Source of the DNA: Amphritea atlantica
GTDB lineage: Bacteria > Pseudomonadota > Gammaproteobacteria > Pseudomonadales > Balneatricaceae
Reading direction: 5' to 3'
DNA: 64,000 nucleotides
NCBI RefSeq assembly: GCF_018860855.1
Contig: NZ_JAHKQE010000009.1
Location: 212,438-276,437, forward strand
Both the position numbers and the translations under genes were made by a program. Of the stretch, positions 63,856 through 64,000 are shown in pieces. Position 1 is the stretch's first letter. The number at the start of each line of letters is the position of its first letter. The notes beneath the pieces were generated by a model, which ran no database searches, was not told the origin of the DNA, and was given only the letters and a program-made list of their open reading frames with translations.

Positions 63856-63886
63856 AGACCTACATATAGCACCTGTTAGTAGGTCT
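63856..63886. promoter_or_regulatory. Candidate operator of the toxin-antitoxin pair
   Basis: Perfect 8-bp arms AGACCTAC/GTAGGTCT separated by 15 bases, 20 bases upstream of the antitoxin start. Phd/YefM dimers bind paired palindromic sites; here the arms may be two half-sites about two helical turns apart. Confidence 0.5.
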
Positions 63887-64000
63887 CGTCAAAAAGCATG
63901 GCGCTCAGCTAAGTGGCACGTAAAGCGAGGAACTTAAGCACTTAAGGATCAGGTTTTGCATCGTGCAGTACCCGCTATTCTTGTAAGCGATCAATAAACC

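Noticed and set aside
1..64000. CRISPR arrays, tRNA or rRNA genes, insertion sequences, prophage
   Set aside because: Intergenic regions were read for these; no regularly spaced repeats with spacers, no cloverleaf, transposase or integrase was seen.

Overview
The window reads as chromosomal DNA of a heterotrophic gammaproteobacterium, most likely a marine Oceanospirillales-type organism. This is inferred from the gene mix (Mqo, FabV, DUF3301, DUF2164, Anbu, hpa and mms catabolic operons) and from compact operons. No rRNA, tRNA, CRISPR array, integrase or insertion sequence was recognised. Moderate GC content is a judgement by eye, not a computed value.

Layout. 0.4-5.5 kb: a drug/metabolite exporter, a ferritin-like + ZIP metal pair, a DUF2238 membrane protein, a decayed short-chain dehydrogenase followed by a double-cupin protein, and a small DUF6434 protein. 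5.7-10.9 kb: lower homoprotocatechuate (4-hydroxyphenylacetate) pathway, transcribed hpaH-hpaI-hpaG1-hpaG2-hpaE-hpaF. The ring-cleavage dioxygenase hpaD and the hydroxylase hpaBC are not here. 11.0-12.4 kb: an unclassified polytopic membrane protein divergent from hpa. 12.4-19.6 kb: the most unusual block, one co-directional run encoding an ErcA-like iron alcohol dehydrogenase, an ErcS'-like hybrid kinase, a DksA/TraR zinc-finger protein, a HupT/HoxJ-like PAS kinase, and the small and large subunits of a regulatory (H2-sensing) NiFe hydrogenase. Several neighbours overlap by a few bases. This couples an alcohol-responsive regulatory pair to a hydrogen sensor, with no energy-converting hydrogenase and no HoxA/HupR regulator in the window.

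19.8-31.7 kb: housekeeping genes (htpG with a sigma-32-type promoter, DUF599, a second exporter with DUF3301, an rRNA-type methyltransferase with a LON-domain protein, exported rhodanese + DsrE, mqo, a Cache chemoreceptor, fabV). 32.0-42.8 kb: valine/propionate catabolism, mmsA-acd-ech-hibyl hydrolase-mmsB-prpE-etfBA in one direction, with an AraC-type regulator divergent from mmsA. 43.0-49.6 kb: Pit phosphate transporter, Lrp divergent from a YjeH-type amino-acid exporter, TetR divergent from a DgcA-like flavin/Fe-S oxidoreductase.

49.7-64.0 kb: small and single genes: two-Cys-pair zinc finger, ProC-like reductase, NifX-like protein, Anbu proteasome homologue, DUF2164, DASS anion transporter, a heterodimeric ABC exporter, transglutaminase-like protease, CWC protein, YqiA-like hydrolase, PhnA-domain protein, GFA protein and a ParE/Phd toxin-antitoxin pair at the right edge. 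The 61.1-61.6 kb segment contains a decayed, internally deleted second copy of the PhnA-domain gene abutting a truncated HigA-like antitoxin, a small scar of recombination.

Regulatory structure seen directly includes many rho-independent terminators, a 14-15 bp repeat array upstream of tetR, paired AAAACNGTTTT palindromes upstream of pit, and operator-like inverted repeats upstream of hpaH, in the mmsA-acd gap and upstream of the toxin-antitoxin pair.
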